Source: Chondrosia reniformis
Taxonomy: Eukaryota; Porifera; Demospongiae; Chondrillida; Chondrillidae
DNA length: 64,000 bases
Assembly (NCBI GenBank): GCA_947172415.1
Contig: OX359200.1
Location: 870,501-934,500, forward strand
Direction of reading: 5' to 3'
The translations under genes and the position numbers were made by a program. Of the stretch, positions 28,401-40,200 are shown one piece after another (within the stretch, counting starts at the first letter, position 1; each line of letters begins with the position of its first letter). The notes under the pieces were generated by a model, which saw only the letters and a program-made list of their open reading frames with translations, was not told the DNA's origin and ran no database searches.

Positions 28401-31400
28401 GTTTTGCATCTGTCAATACTACGTGGGAGTACCGGAGTATTGTAAGTAAGTGTAGAAGATTTCTTGTCCGGCAAAATGTGATCATCTCCATCTACGAGTG
28501 AAAGGAGGACATTAATTTGAGAAGGAATCATCTACATAAACATCTTTGAATATTTGGAACACAATTTTGGCCCAAAGGCTCCTTTAACAATGGACCAAAA
28601 GATTTGGCCCAACAAATTTACTCCAAAGATTTAGAAGCTGAAATTTGGAAAAAAAAACAAAATACTAAACGCCTATTAACAATGGTCAGACTAGAGATGG
28701 TAACCATTATTCATAGGGGGAGGAACCATTAATTGGTCTCACTTGTGATAGTCTTAATCTTCTCCAAGTCTTGCACTGCCACGTCATGTTGCTTGGGACG
28801 GAAGAACTCAACTACGTGCTTATGTTCAATTATATAATCTGGTAAATTTAACAGTGTCCTACAGAGGAGAGACCATTTAATAATCAAGTGATAATCAAAC
28901 CACAAGTGTTTATATTCTAAAGCATTACACACAAGCAAAACAAAAGTACTGGCACAGCAGATCACGTCTGGGCACCTAATGTATTTGACAATTTCTGGAA
29001 ATCTCTTTTCTGCAGTCTCTCTACTGTTCTTGCTTGTAAAAGGAAACCTCTTTCCAGGAAGAAAGGGAATCACGCGTGCCTTCTTGTTCTTGCCTCCTGC
29101 CTCATCAGGGAAGAGATCCAAAAGCTTGTGGTTTAACAAAGAAGAGATAACATATCATCATGATACACAGAATCATCAAAAGGTATAAAAATTCCAAATA
29201 TACAACAGATAAACATACAGCTGATATATCATATTTCAGATAAGGAGTAACTGTCACATAAAACTTTTTATGCACAATTTGGCTGTTCTGTATTAAGGAC
29301 ACTTAGAGGGACTAATTGTTTTTTGGTCTGAATGTAAAGGTGTCCATTGTGAGTTTTACATACGTACTTGTGATGTATGTATTCTACATGTACTTACAGA
29401 GTCTATTTAGAAAATGTCACATGCAAGGTACAATAGAATATGAACAGTTGAAGGTGGCAATTTAGTTCATGTTTGTTAAACATTGACACAGTTTGTCATT
29501 CCTCAAGGGCGTTAGGGTTATGCAAATGCCCCCCCCTCCTACCGTAGAAGGAAACTTTAGATTGTCAATCCTTATATTCCTGCAAGTTAAAAGGTATGTG
29601 TGTGTGCCATTCCCTATTAGTGCAATATTGTAAAACCATGACCTATGAACCATGACCTATGAACCATGACCTCAAAGGTTTGATATGTGTGCATGTATAG
29701 AATGTTTCTTTAAGAGAACGTGAGTACACATATCTCCTCATGTAGCGGAGTGAATGGTTAGATCAACAAACTACCCTCCCACAAATGTCTACGTGGAAAG
29801 GGAAAGATGTAGACTCACTTTGCTCTGGAATGAGAAGAAGTCGCCATATGGCCTGTAGATTGTATAGGAAGTGCCATCATTCCAATCAACCTGCAGAGTT
29901 GTTTAGAGGAATAGCAATTCAAGGGTCATCACCGAATGACACCATGCATGCATTCTGAAGAGAATTTAGGGCTTCACGCTGCCTTTTCAAACAATGCATC
30001 TCCACGGAAACTTTTACATATTATAATTTATTAAAGAGACACATGCCAGAAAGGCACTACGCCAAGCAAAGATTACTTGAGAAGTATTCCTAGTAAGATG
30101 CCCTACTGATAGTACACATGTATACGAGCAGTCTAAACTATAATTGCATTTTGATTATTACATACACTAACTTTACAAAACAAAGTAATAAAAGATAATA
30201 TATTTGGCTAGCTACACAAGTGGCTAGTGATTATCAGGTAAGAAGAGGTTGAGGAATTGAAACAAGTTAGGAGAAAGCATGAAGAATTATCATCACAATA
30301 TTCTACAGAGGACCTGCAAGGCCACTGCTATGAGATACTTAGATGAACCTAACTACTACTAAACTTTGAATTACAGACCATACAAAGGAGATTGTGTGAC
30401 GTCCACTTAAACAGTTTATCAAAAAGTAAAACCACTACATACGTATATATAGTCACTTGTAAACTCACACTAGAAAACCATTTTGGAAGGGAAGGGATTC
30501 AAACATTCCCTCTCACTGAAGCTAAACAACTCAGCAATAAGCCTAAGATGTTTGGACCTGTTTATATGACTCACATCAATAGCGTAGAGGAACCTCTTGT
30601 CAGAGCGCCTCCTATACACTCCAATGACCTCACACTGCTGCAACCTTGCCTCAACTACACACATACGAGAAGTAAATGATTACTTACTACTACATACGTA
30701 TGTATTTCCTTTGACTATAGAGTGACACATATACATGCATACATACATATACGTAGCTATATATACACATATACATACATATATACGTACATGTACATTG
30801 CTGTATAGTTACATATTCATACATACGTATATACAATGTACATATACGTAGGTAGCTTTACAGTTATAAGTGTACTGACCCGAGGGATAGGGAATGCCTA
30901 GTCCAACACTGTCTGTAGAATTTACCTGTTATGTGAAAGAGAGAAAGAAGGAAGCATGATTTAACTCATACACCAGTATCATAAAGTGTTACTAGTGCAA
31001 AGACCATTGATTTTCAATCTGACTTGCTATACGTACATGCATATCTACACATATACACATGTACTATTACAGTCAAGCCTCATTAAGCGCTGAACACTCT
31101 TAATACAAATGGCTACTTAATGGGTGGGACTAGTGGGTGGGACCAGTGGGTGGGACCAGTGGGTGGGACCAGTGGGTGGGACCAGTGGGTGGGACCAGTG
31201 GGTGGGACCAGTGGGTGGGACCAGTGGGTGGGACCAGTGGGTGGGACTAGTGGGTGGGACCAGTGGGTGGGACCAGTGGGTGGGACCAGTGGGTGGGACC
31301 AGTGGGTGGGACCAGTGGGTGGGGCATATGTATAACTGAATGCTGTAGCTCATGGTAGAGATCACAGTGTAATAAATAATGGCTTCAGGTGTCTCATGTG

Positions 31401-32204
31401 ACACTTCACTGTAGGGTTTTCCAGCAGATCAATGAATGACTACTTGATGGTATTCTAGATTGTCATATTGCTTATTCAAGGTGACTGTAAACATGAGACC
31501 AGATGACAGATTTGGTCCGACCCAGTGGAGAAGAAGAGAAGGAGAAGGAGAAAATTCTTGTATTCTCATCTAAAGCTCTCACTAGGTTTAGTTCCCTATA
31601 GGCCTTTACTCTAAAGTAGATGTAGCATGTAAGAACAATGATGTATTGATTATTTATGATAGTTCACAGCTAAGAATGGTCCATACCTGTACACTATGAA
31701 ACTTACATCACTCTGGCTCACTGAATTCACCAGTGCTTCGTACATTCTATCCAGTGCTTTGAGGTACCTTTTCAAGAGGAACGTCTTCTCAAAATCAATG
31801 GCTGGATGGTTGAGGGCCAGTAGATATAACAACCTGTATTCCTCCAACTTGGAAACGCTATCAAACTCTCCGCACACAGCGAGAGGGCTGTCGGCACTGA
31901 GCAGCTTTGAGATGTGACTGGCCACGGAAAGGTTGTCCAAATGCAGAAGGGAAAGTCCCATGCATAGCTTCTTTGGGTCGTCGTGAACAGTGGATAAATC
32001 AATATAGTAATTTATTCTATTACAGTTTGTCTCAAGTCTGGTCAACGCATCGTAGCTCTTAAAACATAGCTCTTGCAAGATAATCCCAAAGAATCGTAGC
32101 TCCAGCGGCAGGCACTGATGTAAGAGGCGCACCACTAAATCAACTCTTCTTGCTGCAGACATATTTTGGAACATTGACAGTATTTCATCGTTGGTCTTTG
32201 TCAT
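25460..32204 (-). CDS. ZCCHC14: PX-SAM-zinc-knuckle protein, ZCCHC14-like
   Basis: Eleven coding exons, read downward: 32204-31707, 30925-30880, 30654-30575, 29890-29819, 29124-28976, 28858-28743, 28491-27863, 27611-27523, 27085-26611, 26233-25846, 25527-25460. Together they give 869 residues. Order of parts: N-terminal helical region with RRVDLVVRLLHQCLPLELRF (about 18-40); PX domain (about 185-330; EVIGVYRRRSDKRFLYAID, then IPFLPGKRFPFTS); Ser/Pro-rich linker; SAM domain (about 510-560; NFLQWLKSHRLHKYAKIF, then GMTIGAATKFLKKI); Ser-rich region; CCHC knuckle CYNCGLFGHRGLDC near 840. This order is that of animal ZCCHC14, whose SAM domain resembles the RNA-hairpin-binding SAM of Smaug. The last exon (22 codons) and the exact start are less certain; the frame is open upstream of the chosen ATG. 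PX binding of phosphoinositides is inferred from the family. Confidence 0.9.
25700..25816 (-). repeat. 45-bp minisatellite next to a ZCCHC14-like exon end
   Basis: About 2.5 copies of a unit built from GATGGATTGATGGATGAATG and TGATGGGACTGATGGATATT. It begins about 30 bp after the donor of the zinc-knuckle exon (25846) and remains open in the coding frame to a stop at 25703. Confidence 0.9.
31112..31324 (+). repeat. 13-bp G-rich minisatellite in ZCCHC14-like intron 1
   Basis: About 16 near-perfect copies of GTGGGTGGGACCA. The only variants are a few CCA to CTA changes. It produces long open frames in several phases that are not genes. The G-rich strand is the non-template-like + strand, opposite to the gene. 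Confidence 0.97.
31515..31660 (-). mobile_element. Dispersed repeat A, reverse copy in ZCCHC14-like intron 1
   Basis: It carries GACCCAGTGGAGAAGAAGAG, the purine-rich core, CTCTCACTAGGTTTAGTTCC, TAGATGTAGCATG and ATTGATTATTTATG. It ends about 47 bp from the exon 31707-32204. Confidence 0.85.
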
Positions 32205-33994
32205 TACTACCTCCTCCCAAAGGGGCAAAACAGAAGCCTTTAAAGTCAATCTTCTGGAATTTGCACTTGATTCTAGTCTCAATTGCCTCACCAGAAAACT
32301 GATAAATGAGAGGTGGAGCAACAGTGTCAACATTGATAACAACCATGCTTACAGTGACTACTGGCTGTATATAAATATTACATCTCAAGTACATAATTGC
32401 ATCACACCACACTATAATCAACAATTTTGGGAACAATTAAAAAGTTTACATACATACATTAAAAGGAGATTAATTCTAAAGGAAAATTAGTGAATAGATC
32501 CAAACAACCTTAACATGCATACAGTCTTACAACAACAGAGGAACCACAAACAGGACAATCAAATACTGTACGTTTGTAGGAGTAGGAAACACAAGGCAAC
32601 TGTACACTTAATCTCAATACAGTTGCTTTGGGCACATTTCCTTAAAGAAAAGGCTAAATCAGGCAATCAAGACTCTTGGAAAGTCTGTATGGAATTATTT
32701 ATACATAATTCACTGTTGACACTGTTTTGCAGACAATCAAACTTTATCAAAATAGCTTGAAATATTTTCATGACATTTTCATCATTGTTAACTCTGGATT
32801 GTGTTCAATGAACTAACGGGTACAACTGAAAATCAATCAAATAGTGATGATAATTAAAGCTTTGAGATTAGCTATAAAGTAGTACTTAGTAGTACGTAGT
32901 TTTTCAAATTTGACATACAAAAGTAGGTTCTTTCAATGGTATTACTAATTTAATATTCAAGACTTGCTTCCAAACTGTGCATTAGTTGTATAATAACTCT
33001 GGATTTGGTTTGGGAATCCAATACGTAAATCCAGAATTTGAACAACATCTTGAAATTCACCCATATATAAGTATGACACTGGTTTTAAATTCATGGTCCA
33101 CCATTATGAATGGGGAGAATAAATACTTGGAAAATTGATGGAAATAAATGAATAATCTCCGAAAGTGTTACATTTCCATAGGAGTACATATAATTATATG
33201 TATGAAATAGTCAAATGCTATAAGCATAGAATGCCCAAAGGAATCACACATTAATGTTGCTAGTTCAAATTAGTATAAAAAAGTAATACATGTAATGTGC
33301 AATAAATATTACGATAGCAGACGCCATTTTAAATCGCAACAAAATCGATAATTCGTTTATCAGGTTAAGAGAATTTGTGTACATGTACATAAACGCAGAC
33401 ATCCCATCGCTTCAGGATCCTGTAGATAGGCATTAGTGAGATATAAATATTGATGAAACACTAATCTTATTGTTCTTATACATAACGGTAACTTTAACCA
33501 AATCAAGTTAACTAGACTCTCTTGCAAGTTACTGCCAATTCGAAGTGAGATTCAATCATCGACAGAGATAACGCTTCAATTTCATAACATTCGTTTATCT
33601 ATAAAGCATTGAACCCAATCAAGCATTACCAAAAAGGTTCATACAAAATTGTTTTCTAAACAGTCGGCCACAATGTGCAAACGGTTTGAACACTGCTGCC
33701 ATTGAACCAGAACTAGCTAGTCCGGAAAATTGAATTACTGATACGGTCATTTACTTATGACAGTCAAAAGGATATTCAAGGACTGTACTAGAATACTGAT
33801 ATCATTCTGAGTACGCTATACTTGAGACTAAAAGAGCCAGAGGCGAATTATTCCCTCTAGGACACGCATAAGCGTCGCACACTTTAGATAACTTGTAGTA
33901 CGTACATAACTCCACCGCTTTCATTTTTTATTTCGCTTGGCGGACGGCAGAACTGTATAAATTATATCAGTAGAATATACAAAGATATACATAC
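32205..33994 (-). other. 5' UTR and first intron of ZCCHC14-like
   Basis: A good acceptor (TTTATCAG at about 32299) could start the coding exon's 5' UTR. The rest is AT-rich with no gene recognised. A short ATG-GCG-TCT start near 33320 on the - strand is followed by only 20 codons. No tRNA or other RNA was seen by eye. Confidence 0.5.
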
Positions 33995-34085
33995 CTTATC
34001 CGTTCCTCAGTGTCGATTGTATTCTCTGCTATAAACGTCTCTCACAAATTGTACACGGCCCGTACCCGAATTATTGAGTAACGAA
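33995..34085 (-). other. Probable non-coding first exon of ZCCHC14-like
   Basis: A strong donor (GATAAG followed by gtatgtat) lies at 33995 on the - strand. Upstream sequence is CpG-containing and promoter-like. No ATG opens a long frame here, so it would be 5' UTR. The 5' end at about 34085 is an estimate. Confidence 0.45.
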
Positions 34086-34110
34086 TTTCAAACATCACGT
34101 GACGTCTAAA
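34086..34110. promoter_or_regulatory. E-box/CRE-like composite upstream of ZCCHC14-like
   Basis: TCACGTGACGTC at 34095-34106 combines a palindromic CACGTG E-box (bHLH factors) with an overlapping TGACGTC CRE (bZIP factors). It lies between the PHKB stop (34204) and the putative ZCCHC14-like first exon. Confidence 0.45.
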
Positions 34111-34203
34111 ACATTTATATCCACGCTTCAAATTTGAAACCATGGCTCATTTTTGCAAAGTAGATAATTATAAATTGAATGTGTTAACGCGAACAGTTTA
34201 TAA

Positions 34204-37200
34204 TTAGCTGACTGCACACATGTTACTGTCTGTTATGTTCAATGAACCTCCTAGAAGCTGATTTGCAACTGCCTTGCCCAAGAATGACGCAGTCCCATTC
34301 ACTCTAGTTGGATGGTGAGCATAAAAACTGGTGTTCTGTAAGAAAAAGAATGAATAAACTGCTAATTATCTTCACACATTAACATGACATTAAAATAATT
34401 CATCAACAAAGTAAATATACAACTTGATAACTAATTTCTCAGTACACCAATTAACTTAAAACCATTATAGAAAACTATCCAACAAGAAAGTATATATCTT
34501 TAAGATGGTTCATCTTTAGTCTTTTTGAGCATCTAGAGCTGTTTTTTCTTGAGAATGATAGATGAACCATCTCAAAGATAAGTTTGACACAGTTAGAAGA
34601 AATCATAAAAGAAAAAATATATACTTGGTGACATATATAGCTTGTTTGACGATGCTTCGTTGAAGGCTCAGACATCCCAACTCCACTGTCAGTGTACAGT
34701 TGAATTGCATCAACTAAAAGCTAAATAAAATAATAATACACACTCTGTGTTAGACTGTGTTAGGCATACGACTGCAGAACAACAATAGTACTTACTACAT
34801 CAAGATCTAGCGTATCGTTGTACACAACCTCTTTATTTCTGCTTAGGATGAGATAAATGACCATTAAAAGCTACAAAAAGTATGTGAAAGTATATTGAGA
34901 TAAAATAAACATTTTATAACAATATCCTGGCTTAAACAAGGAAAATATAATTTACACTTTATCACTATTTTATTTTCAGAAAGTCTAAAGTTCTTGACTT
35001 GCAAAAACTCAAAAGAGGAGAAGTTAACAAGAGTTAATCATATCCTTAAATTGATACAATAAGCAGTACACTATAACTTGTACAACTTATTGTTTATCAC
35101 GAGAATTATACACTTCTGAACAACTAAAACTTTCTACTATAGTATGACTAGAACGAAATAGAGGTCCAATTCCTCTATTCAGACAAATACACTATAATGA
35201 TTAACAGGCCTTACTTCTACAATAACTTGTCTGTATTCTGGCAACCCAATGCAACCCAACATCTCTTCCACATGAATGGCAAATCTCTTCTCTGTCTTAT
35301 GCAGATCTGCAATGGAAGTCTTAGCTAAAGTGAGGTGGTATCCTCTGACAGATAGACCTCCCTTCACTCTCTCCAGGATCTCGTATACTATGTAGTGGAG
35401 GTGAAACAAAATGGCAGCCTGCATATTACTATACTGCATGCTTTGTCTTAAAGTTTGTGTATGCTAGCTGAATAACCTGTTGTGTATGTACTCTGTGAAT
35501 CAAGTGGTGCTAAAGGTTATCAGTGAAAGGAAATGAAAACTAAATATATAACAAGCTACAATCTATATATTGTTGCAATACTTTCTATATGTTATTGTAT
35601 AATCCCTATACCTACACTTGCACATTTATACATTAAGCAGCTCTACTATCCTATATGAGTGTCTTGTTATTATCTTTCATATGGTTCATCTTTAGTCTTT
35701 TGAACATCTAGAGATGCAGTTTTTCTTCTTCTTTAGAATGGGATATTTTGACCCTGGGGGTCTTCTTCAGTGACTGATGGTGAATGATGGAAATGTCTGA
35801 TTCTCTAGAAACAAACTGCATCTCTAGATGCTCAAAAGACTAAAGATGAACCAAGAAATAGGCTTGGTGCAGTTAGAAGAAATCATATATTTTATAATTA
35901 TTTATTAGATTAGCAATGCTTCTAGAAGGATAGGACACACCAAAACAGGAAAGAAATCCTACAAACAGGTCCAACCCTGTAATAAGAGTTGAAAAGACAA
36001 AACTATATCCTCCCATTGACCCCATCCATATAGAACTAAAGGTTTTCAAGTTTATACACATTCAATCAGGCAGCACATGTGACAATTGGCTGCAACAGCC
36101 AAGCAAAGGAAAGCATACTGGTACAGGGAGGAAGCACTAGAAAAACAGTCTGTCTGAGAGGAATCTTAAGAGATGTGTTTCTACTTCAATGTCAGAAGCC
36201 ATCCAGTGGTATATGATGTCTGCTGGATCTGTACCTGCTTAACAATTGTGTCTCTGATGCCACAAGACAGTTTGATAACCTACACTAGGCATACGTTCAG
36301 ACAAATGATTGCTTAATTAACATCAGCAAATGAAATACACTTTTGTTGATTCAAGTTTACAAGAAGGACTAGCTGTCCATACCTTTAGGATAAAAGCCCG
36401 TACCTTTAGGATAGAAGCCCGTACCTTTAGGATAGAAGCCCGTACCTTTAGGATAGAACCCGATGGGGACTCTTCCAAGAGCTCCATTCCTCTGACGTGC
36501 ATAAAGATAGTCTCTAACAAACATGAAGCAGTGACAATAATTAATTCATTAATTCATTAATTATACTGAAGACTGTAAAGTATATGAAACTAAAGTTATA
36601 AACCGTAAATAATTAATGAATACATTCCAACTTCAATATCATGTTAAGTGCAAAACACGAAAACCATAATGACATTGATTGGCTGGTTTGGCACTTAGCA
36701 ACTTATCCATATCCCATAGGTATCACATGCATATCCCATAGGTATCACATGCATATCCCATAGGTATCACATGCATATCCCATAGGTATCACATACTTAT
36801 ATATCTCATGACACATGTCTGCAAGTGAAACTACTTATGATTACGTCATCGCTGGCCAACATACTGTAAGATATATAAACAATCTAACATACCATTTTTC
36901 TTACATGCTACTTTTTAGAGTAAAGGCCTACCTATAGGGAACTAAACCTAGTGAGAGCTTTGGATGAGGATACAAGAGTTTTCTCCTTCTTCTTCTCTTT
37001 TTCTCCACTGGGTCAGACAGCTCTTTCTGGGAATTCCACCCTTCATCAGTGACCCTGGGAATCTTTGTCTTCTTCTTGGCTCCTTGTGAGTCCTATACTG
37101 CAAAAGCTGAATCCTAAATACGTACATAAACTCACTCAATCTTGTCAGCTGAAGGAGGTTGCAACACCTTCTGTAGTAATCCTTTAACTTCATTTGGAGC

Positions 37201-40200
37201 CAATGAGTGCAGTGCCTACGCAAGAAACATGTATAATCAAGTGATAATTAAACCACAACTGTTTAGCTGTGTCTTGTAGCTAGCATACAGTAACAGAATG
37301 AAAACCTCTACAATTCTTATCATTTAGTTAATGAAGCTACCACTTTCCAGTAATTACCACTTTGATATAATAGAAGGAATTTACATGATAAAGAAACTGT
37401 CACCGACTGAGCACCTCAGTTAGGAGAACTATGTACGAGCTACCTTATGTTTCTGTTCAGAACGGTCCAGCTCATTCTTCATGGCTTGAATTATCCACCT
37501 AACAAATAAATATGGAAACTTGTAAAATTAAATATTGTAAAACCCTTAACATTATATTTAGCGTTTTACCATACGTATATGACTTATTAGCATCCATTAA
37601 ATTTAGCATTTTATTGTAAATACTTGCTCCACACTACTGCACATGCATAATAATAAACATTTTAGTGACCATAAACATTAGCCAATGATATGGCTTCGCT
37701 AATTTCGCTAACATTAATGGCGTGCTAATATTAAGGGTTTTACAGTATTCAAAAATATGGAATATCTTCTGTGTAGCTTTACTTTCTTTTGGATTAATAA
37801 AGCACTGTAAGACTCACCCAATTCTGACTCTCATCATGCCATCAAAGAGCCGAGGATACAAGTGGATCATGCTTCCCAGGTAAATGATGAGCTAAAATGA
37901 GAATGAAAGACACAATTTCATACAAACAGATATTCACAACTTCAACGACACCTACCTTAGTAGTTCATAGCACTACAATACTTTTAGGTTTGTGCGAAAT
38001 ACTAAGACATATTTGAAAAATTGACACACATGAACATGGCCCTAGATAACTTAAGAGATTAATAACATTAGAGAGAAGAAGAAAGAACCTCTTGTTGAAG
38101 GACGCATTCAAACACATCGTGCTCAAAGCAAATGTTAAATATGATCTCCTTCAGCTCCGATGGGGGGAGTGGTTCATTGATGACGAATTCCTTGCAATTA
38201 AACACACCTATTGTTACCTAAAAACACAAATCAAAAGTAGTGAAGAAGATGGAGACGCATAATTTACAGGAGAAGCCATCGCTGAATGAACCTACCTCCT
38301 TATCCCGGACAACCATAGCAGTAATACTAGGTGACAGACTATCGACCTGCTTCCCTAAGAGACTTGCGGAATATCTCACAGCACTCCTGGAAGGATATTG
38401 ATAGACGGTCAATTTAGACTTCAAGCTGACACAACCCAGGCAATGAAACTTACCAGTCCTTCTTTGTACCGGCCAAGGCATAGATCTCCTTCACTTTATC
38501 TATCAAAACATCTACGTATCCACATTTTGAAAACCAATTTCAAAAATATTGTAAGCCTGCATTTCACAAAAAGTAATGACTCACCTTCCGTAATCCCATC
38601 AAAGGAAGCAGTATAGTTCTCTCCGTGCTTCTTAATCAGTTCATGCAGAATGTACATTTGACCCAATAGACTCGGCTCATCCTAATAAACACAAAACTCA
38701 GAGCTACATGCATCTCCTAGAAACAGATAAGAAACCACAAGTGTGTCCTATGTATATTGAACTCAGAGCTACATGCATCTCCTAGAAACAGATAAGAAAC
38801 CACAAGTGTGTCCTATGTATATTGTTTTTATTCTTACTTCCAGGCGTTACACTATCTTTATTTAAATGAATTTGTAATTGGCAGCATTCAGGAAGTTAAC
38901 TAAGTATTTCGGGTTTTCCTCACACTTTTGAGGTTACTGTGTGTAAGGGTCCTACTTTATATAATCCGCAAATAAGTGATCAAGGGGGTGGGGTGGGGTG
39001 GATCAGCCCCATGAGTTAGTTAACTCAAATGACTTGTTATGATACCTGTGTATAGAGGCTCTCCTATCAGCATAAACTGGAATCAGGACCTTTGGGATTA
39101 ATACAAAAGATATTATGTAGACTGACCTCATAGGCTTCAAGTAATCTTTTAGATGACAGTCTTTCAGCTTCCTAAAGTGCAGAGAAATAAACTATTACAA
39201 TATTTAACGATACAGTGGTATATTATATTTCTGAGTATATCATAATAAATATATAATATAATGAGCCAAGTCACATGGAGTATTGTTGCATCATGCTGCT
39301 CACATGTTTACTGATGACTGGATCCACAAGCTCAGACACTGACTGGGTGAGGATCTCCAGTGCGTTCATTGTATCGTGCTCCTCCAGCAGGTGAGATTGC
39401 TGCCCACTCAACTGACTGTAGAGGGACCATCTCGAACTACTCCTGGAGAGGAGGTACTGATTTGATTGGTTAGCCTCACTCTGACCTATTTGATTGGCTA
39501 GCCTCACTCTGACCTATTTGATTGGCTAGCCTCACTCTGACCTATTTGATTGGCTAGCCTCACTCTGACCTATTTGATTGGCTAGCCTCACTCTGACCTA
39601 TTTGATTGGCTAGCCTCACTCTGACCTATTTGATTGGCTAGCCTCACTCTGACCTATTTGATTGGCTAGCCTCACTCTGACCTATTTGATTGGCTAGCCT
39701 CACTCTGACCTATTTGATTGGCTAGTATATGTATACGTATATGCATATAGGACAAAATCTTTACTTAAACATTAGCAGGACTATTAAGACTCAATTTCAC
39801 CTGGAATAAATATCTGGTAACTTTTCTTCCTCCAGAAATGTCAAACGCTCAATGCATGATGTTCGGATTAATGCCTAAATAGGGAATTGACATGTGACAC
39901 ATGTACCAGTCACACTTCTGTGGACTTGATGGTCCCAGCTGTGAAATAGGAGAGATAACAGTACCGCACACCTGTAGCCTGTCCAGCTTGATCTTGACTC
40001 CATTACACAACCCATTTTTTAAATCTGCCAAGAAACTAATCATGTTATTAAAATGGCTGCCACTACAATTAGAAGAATAGAGTTATCATAATAAAACTAC
40101 TTAAACGTCTCCCTCAAAATGGATGATCCACTGCTTACTTGAAAATGCTCTCTCTCAGAAAGAGACAGAGGGTAGGACGCTGATCCATATTCCAGTGAAG

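Noticed and set aside
33290-33330. ATGGCGTCTGCTATC as an alternative coding first exon of ZCCHC14-like
   Set aside because: A gtaata donor could follow, but the phase does not fit the downstream acceptors tested and there is no family match.
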